Positions 63,449 through 64,000 of a stretch of 64,000 nt of DNA are shown one piece after another. The DNA comes from Acinetobacter suaedae. GTDB lineage: Bacteria; Pseudomonadota; Gammaproteobacteria; Pseudomonadales; Moraxellaceae. Within the stretch, counting starts at the first letter, position 1. Every line of letters starts with the position of its first letter. A program made the translations under genes and the position numbers. Under the pieces are notes generated by a model. The model saw only the letters and a list, made by a program, of their open reading frames with translations. It did not search any database and had not been told where the DNA came from. The DNA is taken from NCBI RefSeq assembly GCF_008630915.1, contig NZ_CP043909.1:1-64000 (forward strand), in the 5' to 3' direction.

Positions 63449-64000
63449 ATGATGTCAGATACGCATATTCCTTTACCTGAACGTTTACGCCCTCGTGATT
63501 TGTCTGAAATTATTGGACAGGATCATTTGCTGGGTGACAATGCACCTTTGCGTCAGATGATTGATCAAGGGCATTTGCCTTCGATTATCTTTTGGGGCCC
63601 ACCAGGAGTAGGGAAAACCACGATCGCATTGTTATTGGCCCAAGCTGTGGATCGTCCATTCATTAGCTTATCTGCGCTCAATACAGGGGTGAAAGAGCTG
63701 CGTGAGGTGATTGCTGAAAGCGGTGATCTACTTACACCCGTGGTCTTCATTGATGAGATCCACCGTTTTAATAAATCGCAGCAAGACGCTTTACTCAATG
63801 CCGTTGAGAAAGGCAAAATCACGCTGATTGGGGCAACCACAGAAAACCCATCCTTTGAAGTTAATAGTGCATTACTGTCACGGTGTCAGGTCTATACATT
63901 GAATAGTTTGGATGCGGAAGCCATTCAAACCTTACTCAATAAAGCCATTCAAACGGATAAGTTTCTAAAAGAGCGTTTTATCCAGATTGAGGAATATGAT
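63449..64000 (+). CDS. rarA: Replication-associated recombination protein A (5' part, cut by window edge)
   Basis: The first 184 codons of an AAA+ ATPase of the RarA/MgsA/WRNIP1 family run off the window. Walker A is in IIFWGPPGVGKTTIA near residue 46, followed by FISLSALNTGVKELREVI. Walker B is VVFIDEIHRFNKSQQDALL, then the sensor GATTENPSFEVNSALLSRC. It acts at stalled forks. The ATGs at 63449 and 63452 are both possible starts. It lies 81 bp after ampC. Confidence 0.93.
   Translation, partial: MMSDTHIPLPERLRPRDLSEIIGQDHLLGDNAPLRQMIDQGHLPSIIFWGPPGVGKTTIALLLAQAVDRPFISLSALNTGVKELREVIAESGDLLTPVVFIDEIHRFNKSQQDALLNAVEKGKITLIGATTENPSFEVNSALLSRCQVYTLNSLDAEAIQTLLNKAIQTDKFLKERFIQIEEYD

Overview
This window looks like the replication-origin end of an Acinetobacter chromosome. 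The evidence is the order dnaA-dnaN-recF-gyrB followed by DedA and YheS genes, the erpA-anmK-tyrS-rrn block, the 16S sequence, low GC, a three-member family of secreted DUF6091-type proteins, and an AmpC with the ADC-type layout. I cannot name the species. Almost everything is ordinary core chromosome. I see no transposase, prophage, CRISPR array or integron.

Layout. 1-6.5 kb: edge of oriC with two DnaA boxes, then dnaA, dnaN, recF and gyrB. 6.5-9.4 kb: DedA protein and ABC-F ATPase YheS. 9.6-13.1 kb: three tandem paralogous secreted binding-type proteins. 13.2-16 kb: erpA, anmK, tyrS. 16.0-21.9 kb: a complete rRNA operon (16S, tRNA-Ile, tRNA-Ala, 23S, 5S) with promoter and pre-rRNA processing stems. 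22-30 kb: DUF2007 and DUF4256 proteins, an SLC13 permease, an outer-membrane barrel, an aldehyde dehydrogenase with a DUF1287 protein, and an NSS symporter with its tiny partner subunit. 30-34.4 kb: rsmB, fmt, ilvD. 34.5-42 kb: a duplicated thioredoxin-fold protein, a frameshifted TauE permease, a LysR regulator, a RutG/UraA-type permease, ppc. 42-47 kb: TetR regulator divergent from an RND efflux pair. 47-50.5 kb: dnaJ, dapB, START-domain protein. 50.5-57 kb: MFS exporter, dkgB, LysR, lipoprotein, MocR regulator, ahr, tag. 57-64 kb: M23 lipoprotein, mutY, dienelactone hydrolase, YcgN, PQQ sugar dehydrogenase, class C beta-lactamase, and the start of rarA.

The most interesting signal is not a protein. 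Between the DUF4256 gene and the SLC13 permease, the minus strand reads as a compact RNA of about 127 nt. It has four hairpins, the last being a Rho-independent terminator. Each hairpin shows AGGA in its loop, and these are the only four GGA triplets in the RNA. Upstream lie a weak sigma70-like promoter and, about 66 nt from the predicted start, a TGTAAG-N6-CCTACA element that differs by one base from the GacA binding consensus. This is the architecture of the Rsm/Csr sponge RNAs (RsmX/Y/Z, CsrB/C) that titrate the translational repressor CsrA. A second strong hairpin at 59069-59104 shows ACAAGGATGT, the core of the CsrA SELEX consensus, on the same strand.

Many genes are followed by clear intrinsic terminators. 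Several initiation sites were moved to internal ATGs on ribosome-binding-site, signal-peptide or family-start grounds.
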